Both the position numbers and the translations under genes were made by a program. 64,000 nt of DNA from Copromyces sp. CBS 386.78 (taxonomy: Eukaryota > Ascomycota > Sordariomycetes > Sordariales > Sordariaceae): assembly GCA_030685235.1 (NCBI GenBank), contig MU839265.1:1-64000 (forward strand), written 5' to 3'. The notes below the pieces were generated by a model. That model made no database searches. It saw nothing but the letters and a program-made list of their open reading frames with translations, and was not told the DNA's origin. Below are positions 25,045-37,279 of the stretch, piece after piece (position 1 is the first letter of the stretch; the number at the start of each line of letters is the position of its first letter).

Positions 25045-28000
25045 ATGGCTACCCCCGCCGCAACACCCGGTCCGCGAAATGATTGCTTCAGACAGGTTCG
25101 TGCAAATCCATCTATTATTCCAAGTTTCCACTGATGCTGACCCCATCCCCAGCTCAGGACGGTCTGTGTCCCCTTGAGTCGCCTCGCCCTCCAGTCAACA
25201 GACAAGGCGGCTGCTTCCAAAGAAATATTAACTCTCGTTGAGTCGCTTACTGGCATATGGGCAGCTCAAGTGAGCAATGATCCCACTGTTCTGGATGAGA
25301 AGTTGGCCGAATATGCCTTCTTCCCTGTGAGCCATCTGCTCCGCTTCCATGATCAGTTCCCGATACGCGTGATCGAAGCCATCATCAAGCTTCTAAGGTT
25401 CCTCATCCAATACGGCTGGAAGCAGAAGATCTCAGAGGACTTGGCCATACAGCTGCTGTTCTTCTTCTCCTTCACTATCAGCGGTACTCCGGGACAGGCC
25501 AAGAAGCGTCATGTGCCCGAGGAAACCATTGTGGAAGGATTCAAAGCTCTCGATGCTCTCATTACCGCGATAGGGCCCTCAAGCTTATTGGCACCTAAGG
25601 CACCTGGAGAGGAGAATGAGACAGTGACAGCATTAGGGCCTGCCATTACGGTCATGCTGGATGGCATCACCGACGGTGTTGCCCCCGCGGTTCAGCTGGA
25701 AGCGCTGCAATGCTTGCAGGCTGTTTACACTACCACACGCAATCAGCATGTCCTTGCCAGGTTTCTTCCGGGTACGGTGTCATCGCTGACCAAAATTCTG
25801 GCACCGCCGCTACAGCAAAAGACACAGAGGAGGATTCTTGTTCGATGCTTACAGGTCCTCAATCTCGTTCTTGTCAACGTTTTGGGTGACTTCAAGGTTA
25901 GGGGGATTTTGAAGCAGATTGAAACGGAAGACAAGGCGAAAAAGGATGCTCAGCCCATCGATGGCGCAGAAAAGCCTCAGACTGAACTGACATCCGCTTG
26001 GCTCAGGGCTACGACAGCTCAGATCAAAATCGCCTTGGCCGCAGCGCTCAAAGTCCGGACTCATGAGGCTCAGGACGTCCAGTCAGCTGTCAGCAAGTTC
26101 TGTATCAGCCTGTTGGACGAATGCCACTTATCACTAGCCAACTGCCAGTCGATCCTTGTAGAGAGCGCAATGATGGTCGAGAACGAAGAGACCGGACGGC
26201 CAATGCTCGAGACTAGCTTACAGGATCTTGCGGCTATACACCCCGAGTTGGGCGATTGTATTCAGGCTACGCTCTACAATTGGGTCACTAGCCTCCCCAG
26301 GTCGATCCAGTCTAACGATGACCGCATCAAGCAGCTTGCAGTTAGAAACATACTCAGGGGCTCCAAGATGGCTTCAGGCATGGGAATGGACTCGTCGACG
26401 CTGAATGACTCGTTGGGCGATTCTCTACGGGACAGCATAGTTGCCTTGGTCAAGAGCTCAAAGCCCTCGAAGGTGGTGGGAGATGTTGACGAAAATAGCT
26501 TGTCTACAGCCACGGACCTTACTGTGTCACGACCTGACATTCATTCATATCCTCCAGTTTTGCTAGACTCGGAGGGCATCAAGTCGACACGAGGAGAGAT
26601 CACCAAGCTGATAGCCAACATTGGCTCATCAGCTCAGCAAACAAAGCTAGCCGCCGCAATGCTAGGTTATTTACGAGACTCCGAAGGCGTCGAACAGATC
26701 GCCTCATATTGGCTCGCCTTTGAGCTTCTCAAGACAACTTACAACAGTGCGTCGGATATGGAAGACCTATTGGACATGTCTTCTCTCGACGAGAACCAAC
26801 ACCAAGAACAGGTCTTCCAGGAGCTCTACGATTTCTCTTCGTCCGTCTTGGCTTCCCATTCAGACCCACAGGACAACGACTGGCGTATCGAGGCGATTGC
26901 TCTCGAAGTGACGGCTTTTGCGGCATCCCGGATGAAGGAGGATTTCCGACCTGAGCTGATCGATGTGCTCTACCCTGTCACCACATTCCTCGGGTCGCCA
27001 ATACCCCAACTGCGCAGCCATGCCATCACCACACTGAACGTGATAGCGGCCTCTTGCGGCTACAAGAACGTCTCGGAGCTGGTAGTCGACAATGCAGATT
27101 ACATGGTCAACTCGATCTCTCTCCGCCTCAACACGTTTGACATCTCTCCAGCCTCCACCAAGGTACTGGTGATGTTGATACGCCTGACGGGACCAAGGTT
27201 GATTCCCTTTCTGGATGACGTTGTAGCCGCGATTTTCGCGGCCCTCGACAACTATCACGGCTATCCCGTATTTGTCGAGAGTCTGTTCTCCGTTCTTTCT
27301 GAGGTAGTCACCCAAGGCGTCAAATCAGACATGCTCCTTCTCGAAGGATCCAACCCACAAACCGTCAGCCACCTCAAACGAGGCCCGCAACCGCTCGGCG
27401 TCGACTACATCGTTGACACCCTCAACAAACGTGCCGAACGAACCAAGCGAGCCCGAGAAGAAGAAGAGGGCGAACCACCCCTTCCACATCCCAAGAAAGC
27501 CTGGGGCCCAGGCAAAACCAAGGAACCATCCCAAGCCAAGTCTCTCCTCGACCAGTTGGAAAACCCCAACCCCGAAGAAGATGAAGACAAGGAAGGTCTA
27601 CCAGACGACCCCTCTTCCGCCCTCGCCACCCGCGAAGACGATGAAAAGAAGAACCAACCCTCCAACACACCCACCTACGCCCTTCTCACCCGTGTCCTCA
27701 CCCTCTCGCAGCACTACCTCACCTCTCCCACACCTACCTTGCGGAAATCTCTGCTCGACCTTGTGGCCACCGTCTCACCCGCCCTCGCGCCCGACGAGAA
27801 CGCCTTCCTGCCGCTTGTCCACACGGTCTGGCCGGTCGTGGTAGCGCGGATCAAAGACCCGGAACCGTTCGTGGCGATTGCGGCGTGCAAGGCTTTGGGG
27901 AGCATGTGTGAAGCTGCTGGTGATTTCATGGCAAGTAGGTTTAGGCAGGAGTGGGGCGATGGGATGGGAAAGTGGTTGAGGGGGGTTAAGAGGGAGGCTG

Positions 28001-28470
28001 CTCAGGGGAGGGAGGGACCCAGAAGAACGGGAACGGGAGCTGGAAGAGCGTTTATTACTGGTGGCGTCAAGAAGGTCGAAGACAGGGAGATTATGCTGCC
28101 TATTCGTGATGTCGACGGCGTTGGAGGGATGAGCTCGAAGCAGTTGGTTTCGACAAGTTCTACCAGTGGAGCGCTGGGCAGGTTCTCGCAGGCTCATCAG
28201 CTGTGGGATGCGGCGCTGGGGTTGATTACGGCTATACTGAAGTATGTGAGGGTGGATGATGAGATGTTTGATGAGATGCTGGAGGTAGTGGTTGATGTGT
28301 TACATGAGCCGGAGAGGAGGGAGTTGAGGGAGGCGTTGGAGACGATCAATGCTGATGCGGTTTGGTTGGCGTTGTATGAAAGAGGGAGAGTGAAGGGGGT
28401 TAAGAGGGTGCCAAGAGCTGTGAAGGGGTTTGGGTTTGAGTTTGTGAGGGTGCCGGGTGTGGTGGCTTAG
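25045..28470 (+). CDS. tti1: TTI1-like TELO2-interacting HEAT-repeat protein
   Basis: Subunit of the Tel2-Tti1-Tti2 (TTT) co-chaperone, which helps fold and stabilise PIKK kinases such as TOR, ATM and ATR (family knowledge). The model joins 25045..25095 and 25153..28470, giving 1122 residues. The start is ATG at 25045 with a 57-nt intron after Gln17. Family signs are the N-terminal block with DEKLAEYAFFPVSHLLR, long runs of amphipathic HEAT-like helices, and a length close to that of other TTI1 proteins (about 1000-1200). Around residues 790-850 there is a charged, Lys/Glu/Pro-rich linker (LDQLENPNPEEDEDKEG) between the helical halves, typical of a disordered insertion. No other intron is needed. 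Downstream the EBP gene follows on the same strand after 566 bases. Confidence 0.82.
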
Positions 28471-29036
28471 GAAAAAGACGGAGCATCTCTGATGGTGCAG
28501 GTAGTGTAGATATCTGCCTACATGATTCCGATGAGTTTGATGAAGATAGATGCGATGTGATCAAGATCGATTTTTGGTACAAAAAAAGTGCAGGGTAGGT
28601 GACAATAAACCGACTCGGGCCCTCAACCGAGTCCAATATCTTGATCAAGCAAGGGGTTAGGGTTAAGCATGCTACTTCGGCTTACCCCTCTCAAAAGAAT
28701 CCAACCTCCTGCAGGCTGCAGGGGCAGCACGCTTCCGTCTATGCCGTTAGAGGTAGTTTGTCCTATCAAATCGTCCGTTTCCGCTTTCCATCCAGGGCGG
28801 TGTGGATTCTTTTCGTCTCAACAAACTTTCGAGTGCAGTCTTCAGGGTCCACGGGGCCACTTGTGCAGTTGCGGTGCTTGCACAAACACCAGTCATCTTG
28901 CATAAATTCACATGTCCACATAAACAAAGCAACAGCATCACTCTCTTCAACGGTTCAGTTCGCTTCCCTTTTTGGCTCCCCCTCTCAATTCCAACACCAC
29001 TCAAAGAGGGGAGAAAACAACCAACAAAACAAGACA
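28471..29036. promoter_or_regulatory. Intergenic: TTI1 3' UTR and EBP-gene promoter
   Basis: Short gap between two plus-strand genes. The last 150 bases are CA-rich and look like a fungal 5' leader. No gene seen. Confidence 0.5.
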
Positions 29037-30370
29037 ATGTCCTCCTTCCTAAAATTCCTCGTCTCCTCCGGGGACGCCAACTCCTCACGCCGGCACAAAC
29101 ACCCTTACTACCCGCAGACTGTTGTCGTCCCCAACTATGCGCCCAACACTCTACAGCTGCCCATGGTGCTTGGCGCATTTGGCGGTGCCGTGGCGCTCTT
29201 GATGGTGGCCGTGGTGGCCGTGGGCAAGAGGGTTAATAAGCGGTTGACGTGGAAGGATGGGGGGGTGTTGAGCTGGTTTACGCTTTGTGAGTTTGCATTC
29301 TTTCGTTTTCTTTTTTGGGGTGAGCAGGTGTTGGAGGAGATTATTGTCTGTGAGGAAAGGGATTGGGGGAAGTCATGGATGTGTTGGTTGTCCAAGTTTG
29401 GCGGAGGAGTTGATATGAGTCAAGACAGGATGAGATGTGCTAATGAGGATACTGTGTGAACAGGTGGTTTCTTGCATTGTTTCTTTGAAGGTAAGCTTAT
29501 CAGCATTCCCACCTCTTCGATTTACCTAACTAACAGCATCGCCAGGATACTACGTCCTCAACCACGCCACCCTCGCCGGCAAGCAAGACATCTTCGCCCA
29601 GCTGTGGAAGGAGTACGCACTGTCGGACTCGCGGTACATGACCTCCGACCCGTTCATGCTCTGCATCGAGGCCTTGACTGTTCTCACCTGGGGTCCTCTC
29701 TCCTTCCTGGCCGCCTTCGCCATTATCAAGGGCAACACCAGCATGCGCCACATCACCCAGACCATCGTCAGCATCGGCCACCTCTACGGCGTCGCCCTCT
29801 ACTTCGGCACCTGCTTCTTCCAGGAGAAATTCCGCGGAATCTCGTACAGCAGGCCGGAGACGCTGTACTACTGGGTTTACTATGCCGGCATGAACGCGCC
29901 TTGGGTCATTGTCCCTGCTAGTACGTCCCATTTCATTCCCCTTTGTTTCTTCTGTTCCAGCAAAACTAACAAAATTCACAGTCCTCCTCTTCCAAAGCAC
30001 CCGCACCATCCGCCAAAGCCTCTCGGTCCTCGATAAAGTCAAGAGCATGAAGGGCGACTCAACCTCCTCCAGCGGCAGCAGCATCTACAGCGGCAAGGCA
30101 GAGAGCATCAGGTCTTTTGACGGCAGCAGTGAGAGCAAGAGCAGCAGCAGAAAGGCCGACAGGGAGAGCAAGCGCGAGCCCAGCAGGGATAGCAGAGATG
30201 GAGGCGAAAAGAGCAGGAGGGATCGCGTCGCGGAACAGCAGGCGGCCTACTTCAGAGGAGATGATGGCAGGCCGGAGAGCATTGCGGAGAGCAAGTATGA
30301 GAACTGGGAGGACAGCAGGGCGGATGCGAGGGAGCAGTTGAGGAAGAAGAAGACGGTGAGGAGGGAGTAA
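29037..30370 (+). CDS. EBP-type (EXPERA domain) sterol delta8-delta7 isomerase
   Basis: Endoplasmic-reticulum membrane protein of the emopamil-binding family, which moves the sterol ring double bond from C8 to C7. The model joins 29037..29286, 29464..29490, 29546..29920 and 29982..30370, giving 346 residues; exon 2 is only 27 nt. Membrane segments are at about 36-58 and 80-98, with two or three more to residue 220. Family marks are CGFLHCFFEG with H88 and E92, then QLWKEYALSDSRY, then E134 in the CIEALT segment; these are residues tied to catalysis in animal EBP. The tail (from about 225) is Ser/Lys/Arg/Glu-rich and absent from animal EBP. Most fungi use the unrelated ERG2 for this step, so the role here could be redundant, could act on another sterol, or could be ligand binding only. 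Confidence 0.85.
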
Positions 30371-31577
30371 AGATGGTTTGGATGGATATGATCTTATGAG
30401 ATGAAATGGTGTTGGCCATCAAGGTATGAGCATGAGGCTGTGTAACAGATGGGATGACAAGCACGAGCCTGAGCCGGGATGTGCCGGTTCTTGCATTGCA
30501 TGGAGGCCGGAGTGGTGGGATCCACTTCTGCGGTCCGGTGATTCGGGCGCGGATGCGGGCACAGGCACGAGGTCGGGTCAGCTCCGGCGCGGGATCGGGC
30601 GTTGAGCCATGTGCACCTCTCGTGGCTCTTGGTTCGGGATGATGAATGATGGGTTGGGTCGGCCGGGCGTCTTGGTGTTTTTTTCTCCCCTGACAAGTAC
30701 ATACATGCATAAAATTTGTTGGAAAGACATTGTGAGCTGCATGACCTGACCTTGATATCTAGGTAGTCTAGCGATCTACAAGAGACGAGTTTGCGAACTG
30801 TTTTCGACCAACGGTTTCAACTTGTCCGCACCACTGCAAAAGTGAAGCCTAAACCTTAATTAGATTAATTCATGCTGGTTTCCCCAACTTCTTGGTCACG
30901 GATGGTTCACGTGCAGCCGAGTTGGAGGGTGCGATGAAGTTAGACGGGTACTTGTCTTTCATACGTTCTTTTCTCTCTAATGGAATGTCTCTCTCTAATG
31001 ACCCCTTCCCCATACCCATTACAGATGCCATCCTTGTTGCTCCCTTGCCGTCTGCCAGGCCAACCCCGGATTGCCGAGGCTCACAGCTGACAAGACCCAA
31101 GAGCCAAGTGAAGGGCCGTTCTGTTTTGTATGATCCTTTTCATTGTTCCGAGAATTGACATCAAATGACACTTGCATCCATGTCCACCTGCTTCAGCGTT
31201 ATCAATTCTGCACTGCGCCTTCACATCAGCAAGTCAACGACGGCTTGATCGCATTGGATTGCGCATTTGATTGTCTCTGACATCCTTTCAACCATTAGCG
31301 AGCGGGTTCACGCATCTCCCTCCTTCGTTTTTCAGCTCTCTTCGCGCGACAGACGGGGGCGCACCAGATTCCTATTCAGGCCAAGAGGAAAACATCCGAG
31401 TTCACCTGCCACCGCTAGCCACCGCCAATCCCAATCGATCCCAGTTCGGTCCAACCCCCCTCTCCAGGGCGACCTCTACCCCCGGTTTTTCCACTGTCCA
31501 TCGCGCAATTGCAATAATTCACACTCCATCAACATCTAGGGACTCAAGACTACTGTACTCCAGCTAATCAATCCACG
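30371..31577. promoter_or_regulatory. Intergenic: EBP 3' region and Pex26-like promoter
   Basis: 1.2 kb between two plus-strand genes. The 250 bases before 31578 are C/T/A-rich, like a fungal leader. No gene supported. Confidence 0.5.
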
Positions 31578-33157
31578 ATGGCCTCTAATAATCTCGATAC
31601 ATCGTCATATCTCAGTCCGAGCATGAACGGATCCGGAATCATGTCGTCCTCGCTCTCGTCGCTCTCGTCGTCCGTCTCCTCGGCGCGCCATTCGTCCTCG
31701 TCCAGCATCTCAAAGGCCTACAGACAGGCCTCAACACTATTCCTCACCCGTCGACTACCCGAAGCCCTGTCGACCGTTCTACCTTTAATCACACCGTCCC
31801 CTTCCGAATCCGCCACTCCCGGTGATGTTGCTTCCGGCGCCGCTGCGTTCGACCCGGCACCTGTCGCCAAGGCGTCGCGATCCACCAGGATAAAGGTGTG
31901 GAGTCTGTACCTGACCATCCTCAATGCGATTCTGGACTTGAACTCGGACGAAGGCAAGGACGCCTTTGGCACGCAGGAGTGGAGGGCGCTCTGCAACAAG
32001 GTGCGCGAGGGCGAGGTTTGGGAGGAAGTCGTGCGCAATGGATACCATGGGTCGGAGGGAGACGTTGATGCGGATGTGGTCATCAACCTGTAAGTCGTCG
32101 GCCGGCAACACCAGCATCATGATCACTAGCCAGCCAACAAGGTATTAACAACCCCCATTTCCACAGAGCCACCCTCCTCCTCGGCCACGCCAAAGCCCAA
32201 ACCCTCAACCAAAAGCGTCTAGAAAACTACCTAGCCGCCGCCCGCACCCCTAACCTCGATCTGACCGACCGTCTCTCTGGTCCCGGCGCTTCCTCCGCCT
32301 CTCCGGCCCGTCGCCTACGCTCATCCTCCAAATCCGGAGTCCCTGGACACGGCGCCGACACCCCTCGTGACCTCAACGCGCGCGTCAAGATCCTCGAGCT
32401 GTACACCTTGCACGTGCTCCCGCGCAACGACGAGTGGGCGTGCGCGCGCGAGTTCATCAACATGAGCGCGGTCCTGGACGACGAGCGGAAAGAAGCCTTC
32501 ATCCAGGCTTTGGACTCGCTGAAGGAGGAGCAGGAAGAGGCGGAGCGCAAGGCGCGCGAGAAGGAGGATGCGATTCGCAAGGACATTGAGAATGCGCGCA
32601 AGCTGAGGGCGGAGAACGAGGAGAAGGAAAAGAAGAGGTTGGAGGAGGAAAGGCTGAAGAGAGAGGCGGCGGGGGCGAACGCAAGTACGGCGGTTAGTGT
32701 GGGGAGCGGGCCGACGACGGAGGGTGATTTTGGTATTGATGGTGGTTCTGCGCCTAAGGGGACAGGGACAACGAAGAAACCGAGTTTGAAGAAGAAGGCT
32801 TCTTCGTTGAAGAATGGGGGGGCTTCGTCAAATGCGAAACCGGCTAGGCCGTCGAGAAAGGGGGCTTCATCACCGACTGCGACGAAGACGACGGGTTCTT
32901 CGAGTGCAGTGGCTGGCCCGGGGATGGGCACGAGAGCGTCTTTGATATTGAGCAATATCCGGTCGGTGCTTGATCAGGTCATGACGGCGTTCCATGGGAA
33001 CCCGTTCTTGCTGTACCGGACGTTGGCGTTTATCATCGGGTTCCTGTTGATGTTCAGTAATAAGAGGGTGAGAGACAGAATTACGAGGGTGGTGCAGCAG
33101 GGGTGGGGGAAAGTGAGGGCTACGGCTGGAATGGGGATGAAGGTTAGTTACATCTGA
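31578..33157 (+). CDS. pex26: Pex26-like tail-anchored peroxin
   Basis: Probably the peroxisomal membrane anchor for the Pex1-Pex6 AAA complex, which recycles the import receptor Pex5. The model joins 31578..32089 and 32167..33157, giving 500 residues. The N-terminus is Ser-rich, followed by a helical block ([21 protein letters not shown]) and a conserved-looking segment [20 protein letters not shown]. Residues 286-345 form a long charged coiled coil, followed by a Lys/Ser/Gly-rich linker. One membrane helix lies at about 451-469 ([19 protein letters not shown]), then a short basic tail ending KVSYI, as in tail-anchored proteins. The 77-nt intron has GTAAGT and TTCCACAG. A GTTAGT motif near the end could be another donor, but the simple ending looks complete. 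Identification rests on architecture and remembered family features. The gene is convergent with rds3. Confidence 0.62.
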
Positions 33158-33703
33158 TATGATCCGGCGGCTGCTGTTTGGATATCAGTCTTGTTTGGGT
33201 GTTAAGAAGGGGTGGAATATTTCCTGCTCTGATGATAATTAGCATTGCGGCTGTCGGAGCAGCAGGTGTTTGGCATGCGAAAGAGTATTGTTTTCAAGTC
33301 TATCGTTAATGGGTAATGCATCACGGAAAATATAGCTTATTTCGTTTACTGTTCATAATCGAGTGAGATGACACAAACACTCGAACTTGACATGTGATAT
33401 TCAATGTCTGTGAAGAATGACCCAAATCGTGTCAACTCCTGATCAATGGTACATGCTTGCATCTCAACTTCGTCTTTTCTCCGTTGTAAAATTGCCCTCC
33501 TATGCAATGCTGTATATGTAAACAAAACTCCCTAACGCCAATAATGCCGAATCGAATGCTGCTTGAGCTTGCGATGAATCCCTTTCTCGACGTTGTACCC
33601 ATTCCAATGCTTTGCCTCCTTTCCCCAAAGCATCTCTCGTAGCAGATAATTAACCAGCCCAAACAGTCTTCCCACACAAGCCCGAACCCGGGCATCTCCA
33701 GTG
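33158..33703. terminator. Convergent 3' region of pex26-like and rds3 genes
   Basis: 546 bases between two stop codons facing each other; it must hold both 3' UTRs. No gene seen. Confidence 0.45.
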
Positions 33704-34256
33704 TTAAAACGTTCGATTTGTTTTCTTTTGGTAAAATAGCTATTGGCGCAAAAGTACTTTTGTTAGCCTGTGATTTCTGACAGCCAAGCATGACAATCCC
33801 ACGGCATGTCGGAAGGGAAAGATGAGAAGGGGAACCACCGAACTGAGAGGGGAAAACTTACATCCGTCCTGGAACTACCAAGGTTTATGATCTTTGGACA
33901 CCCATCCCTGTCCTTTTCGAGTCTGGTGCACTCGAAGCAATAGAACGCGTCCGAGATGCCCTCGCCGCCGCACACCACGCACTTGTTCTGGTAGTTGCCG
34001 AACGAGCACTCGTCGCAGATGCGCACCAGCGTCGTGGGCCGCACGTACGAGTCGCACACGGGACACTTGCCGTCGCACTTGTCGCAGAGACGGCCGATGG
34101 CGATGCCAGATTGTTTGCGGCACATTACTAGATCGCTTTTTGAAGAAGAGGAAGAGTTAGTAGGGGCATTTTGAGGGGAGAGGAGGTTCTATGGCGATGA
34201 GAAGCGCCATGAAGGAGTGGGTAAGGAGAGAGAACGTACGGATGATGGCGAGACAT
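33704..34256 (-). CDS. rds3: Rds3/PHF5A, zinc-knot subunit of SF3b
   Basis: Small core subunit of the U2 snRNP SF3b complex that helps cradle the branch-site adenosine with Hsh155/SF3B1. The model joins 34256..34240, 34135..33862 and 33739..33704, giving 108 residues, against 107-110 in yeast and animals. Exon 1 encodes only MSRHH plus two bases, and exon 3 gives [11 protein letters not shown]. The sequence follows the family end to end: [36 protein letters not shown], then four more CxxC-type pairs, then [18 protein letters not shown]. The first intron has a clear CTAAC branch, and both donors are consensus (GTACGT, GTAAGT). It shares a divergent promoter with the pinin gene. Confidence 0.93.
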
Positions 34257-35052
34257 GGTGGGCTAGAAATTTTGGTGGTTTCGCGAAGGTGGTTGCGGAA
34301 GGATTGAATATCGGGGAGAATGGCACGTGTGGTGCTGTCGCGTAGTATGAAGTGATCGCTCGCAATATGCGCTATACCATGAATCCGGTCTCGAATAGCG
34401 CTTGTGATTGTAGGTCGAGGTCGGTATGGACAGTCAGTAATGCGAAAGATGTGGAACTGGATTTCGTCAGCCTCGGCGGTAAGTGGGTCGCGGTGTGGTG
34501 TCTCCTTCTAGCGTTTTCCGTCCAGTGTTTTCGTTTGTCAGCCTCGTGGGAAGGGCGGATCCTTGAAATGCCAAGATATGCGACCTGTGCAGGAAAGTGG
34601 GGCTGGCTTCCCCAGCTGCTTCCCGGCTCCCCCAGCTGCTTTCCTGGCTCCGAACAGTGGATTCGGTTCGCGCGGCCTACGAGCATCGACAGCGGGTTGG
34701 ACAATCCACTTTCGGGGAAGCTTCTCACTGAAGAAGTTCTGGACACAGGTCACTAACAATTTGACTTTCATCAATACACCAACAGCTCCCAACAACGAAA
34801 TCGTGTTGGACATCAAACAGGGACCGGCCAGCCGATACATATTTTCGACCTGTAACTTCCACCAACAACAAAGGCCTTTTGTCACGAGGATTCTTCAGTT
34901 TCTTTGGCCAGTCACTCGGGAGCTATAACTTGACCCTCGTTACGCTTTTCCCCATCTTGCAACTCCAACACTCTTGCTTCGGCTCAACGCCAAGCTGCTG
35001 TCGATCTTTGCTTTACAACAACGCGACTGGACTTTCCAACTCGGCACCACTC
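34257..35052. promoter_or_regulatory. Divergent promoter between rds3 and the pinin gene
   Basis: 796 bases between two start codons that point away from each other. It includes a local tandem duplication around 34608-34640 (CCCAGCTGCTT/TCC units). ORFs overlap on both strands and look accidental. Confidence 0.5.
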
Positions 35053-36311
35053 ATGTCTTCGGAGCAGATAATGGAAACAGAGCCCCAGGGCTTGGCTTCC
35101 CAGAAAAGAAAAGCCTCCTCCTCCCCATCTCCAGAGGATGGATTGGCTGCAAAGCGCACCAAACTGGAGGACGAGATCAGCGAGACTGTTGAAGGGGGAG
35201 CGAAGCCAGAAACAGGGAAGACCGAGAAACCCATAAAGGACTCGACGGAGGAGCCGATCGGCACAACGAGGAAAAATCACGCCTCGTCAACTTCCAAGGA
35301 CGATGATCATCCAATAGGGAACGAGGCTGTGGCACGCGGCGACGAGACCACAGCTCGAAGCCCAGTCACTGCTAGGAGAGAGTCAGACGCGCAAAAGGAA
35401 CCATCGTCTCGAAAGGCAGCAGTTAGCCCCGAACAATCGCGGAAGAATGTCAGCATGGAGGAGAAAAAACGGGGCAGGCGTCTGTTTGGTGGTCTCCTCA
35501 ATACGCTAAGTCAGACCACACCCAACAAAGCGCACCAACACAGGAGAAAGGAAATCGAACGCCGCCAGCAGGAACGAGTGCAGCAGCAGAGAGTCGAGGA
35601 TGATAGGCGCAGAACCGACCTGCTTGCTGAGCGAAGAAGCTTCCGGGAGACTAAGCAGGTGGACTTCGAAGAGCGAATGGTGGGGTTTTGTCCCTTGAGA
35701 GAGAAGTGGTTGGCATGGTTGCTAATAGGTTATCGTTGCAGATGCACCGACGGCATGAAAAGATGCTTATTTTGGCTCACAGCTTACGGACTGTCAGCGA
35801 GCCTGTAGTTGTAAGCATATAACCCCTGACAGAGAAGACGGCTTGATTCAAAGACTAACAATCCTACCAGTACTACAAGCCATGGGAGCTTACCAAAGAA
35901 CAAGAGGGCATCGTCGATGAGCAAATACGCGAAGCCGAGGAGACCATCGCCAAGGAGGTGCGCCAATTCGAAGTTAAACACGGGCGGCGGCCAAAGATTG
36001 AGAGCAAGGTCCAACCAAAGGCCGAGATCCCACCACCATCAACCCATGATGACGAGGTCATGAAAGAACAAGATCAAGTTGGTGAGCAGCCTAACAAGTC
36101 TTCAGAAGATGCTAACAATGGTGCTGTTCCATCACTGTCATCAGAAGGTATGCCGCCGCCAGGACCAGCAGCAGCAGAAGCAGTACCCCCGAGCACAAGC
36201 ACGGGCGATGACAAGGGCGTCACTGCCGCTAGCATTGATACTACCACTCATGACCAGGACCATGATGGAGACGAGATGATACAAGACGGGGAGGATATGG
36301 TCATATACTAG
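35053..36311 (+). CDS. Pinin/SDK/memA-domain protein
   Basis: Nuclear protein of the pinin family, associated with spliceosomes and exon-junction complexes in animals. The model joins 35053..35679, 35742..35810 and 35871..36311, giving 378 residues. The first 130 residues are acidic/basic and disordered with a likely nuclear localisation signal (KRKASSS, AAKRTKLEDE). The pinin/SDK/memA domain covers about 140-250: RRLFGGLLNTLSQT, an Arg/Gln/Glu coiled coil (ERRQQERVQQQRVEDDRR), then MHRRHEKMLILAHSLRT and YYKPWEL. The C-terminus is acidic, Pro/Ser-rich. Intron 1 has an unusual donor, GTGGGG, but the join restores the family sequence exactly and the branch CTAAT is present. ATG at 35053 is the first Met; the frame is open upstream without one. 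Confidence 0.85.
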
Positions 36312-37279
36312 AGGTAACTTTACCTATCCCTTCTACTGCAAGATATCCCGGTGTGGTTTCAATCCTGTCAGTCAATGTCTTGGGTCGTGGTTTCAAAGCA
36401 AGAACTTGATTGTCGATAGCCAGCTGGCTGGCTGATTTCGATGTCATATATCTTTCCAAATTTGGGGCCGTATATGTGAAAGTAAAGGAGCCTACCTGGG
36501 CCAAGGAGGGCTATAAAAGGGAACGCTTGTCGGAAAAGGTACGAATGATTGTGATATAGGTGTAGAGGTACAGGTATGAAGAGCTTTTGCTTCCAGAACC
36601 AATCTTATTTTCAACTGCTGGAGTTTTAGGTTGCGAGTGCACCTCTGGCGGCCGCGATGTTGATTTACAAAGTCCGGTATCTTACGATCTTACCAACCCA
36701 ATGTTTACTCATCAGCTAAATCCCCAATCTCCGTCCCTGTCCACACAAACGGATCTCTGGCTCACACCAACATCCGACATGCCTCGGCCAATTCAACGAG
36801 CCAGGCATGAAGCGGAGAGGCAAGGGCCATCCTCGTGTTCCAATGACCACCATTCTGACAAATAGGTATCCTTGCGGATTTTGGCGGGTATGCATGACGC
36901 ATTTGAGGTGTTGTTGCTACCCCCCTTTTCTCCACTCGCGATGTACACGTCTTCAACGGTTAAATATAAGAAGGGCACAAAAAAAAAACACCCCGAACCA
37001 CCTTCGGATGTAGTTTGTTCATCATTCCATTCCAAAAGCCTCTGACGGTTTGACTTCCAACGTGGCACCTCTCATCATTTAAGGTCGGTTGACAGCTTGC
37101 TTTCCCTCTCGTGCTGCCGTTGAACAAAACGGAACACATGTGACCACCGTGATATCATCATTCTCTACATCAACAACATAACTAACCAACCCCCCTCACA
37201 GAAACTTAACCGGAACTCCATTCCATCACCAATCTCATCAACAAGTTCACCACCCAACTCACCACCCCCCAAGACCAAA
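36312..37279. promoter_or_regulatory. Intergenic upstream of the epoxide hydrolase
   Basis: No gene supported. Close to the hydrolase start the plus strand reads CTAAC then CCCCCCTCACAG, which could be the end of a 5' UTR intron (acceptor about 37200). A TATAAA-like motif lies near 36512. Confidence 0.4.
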
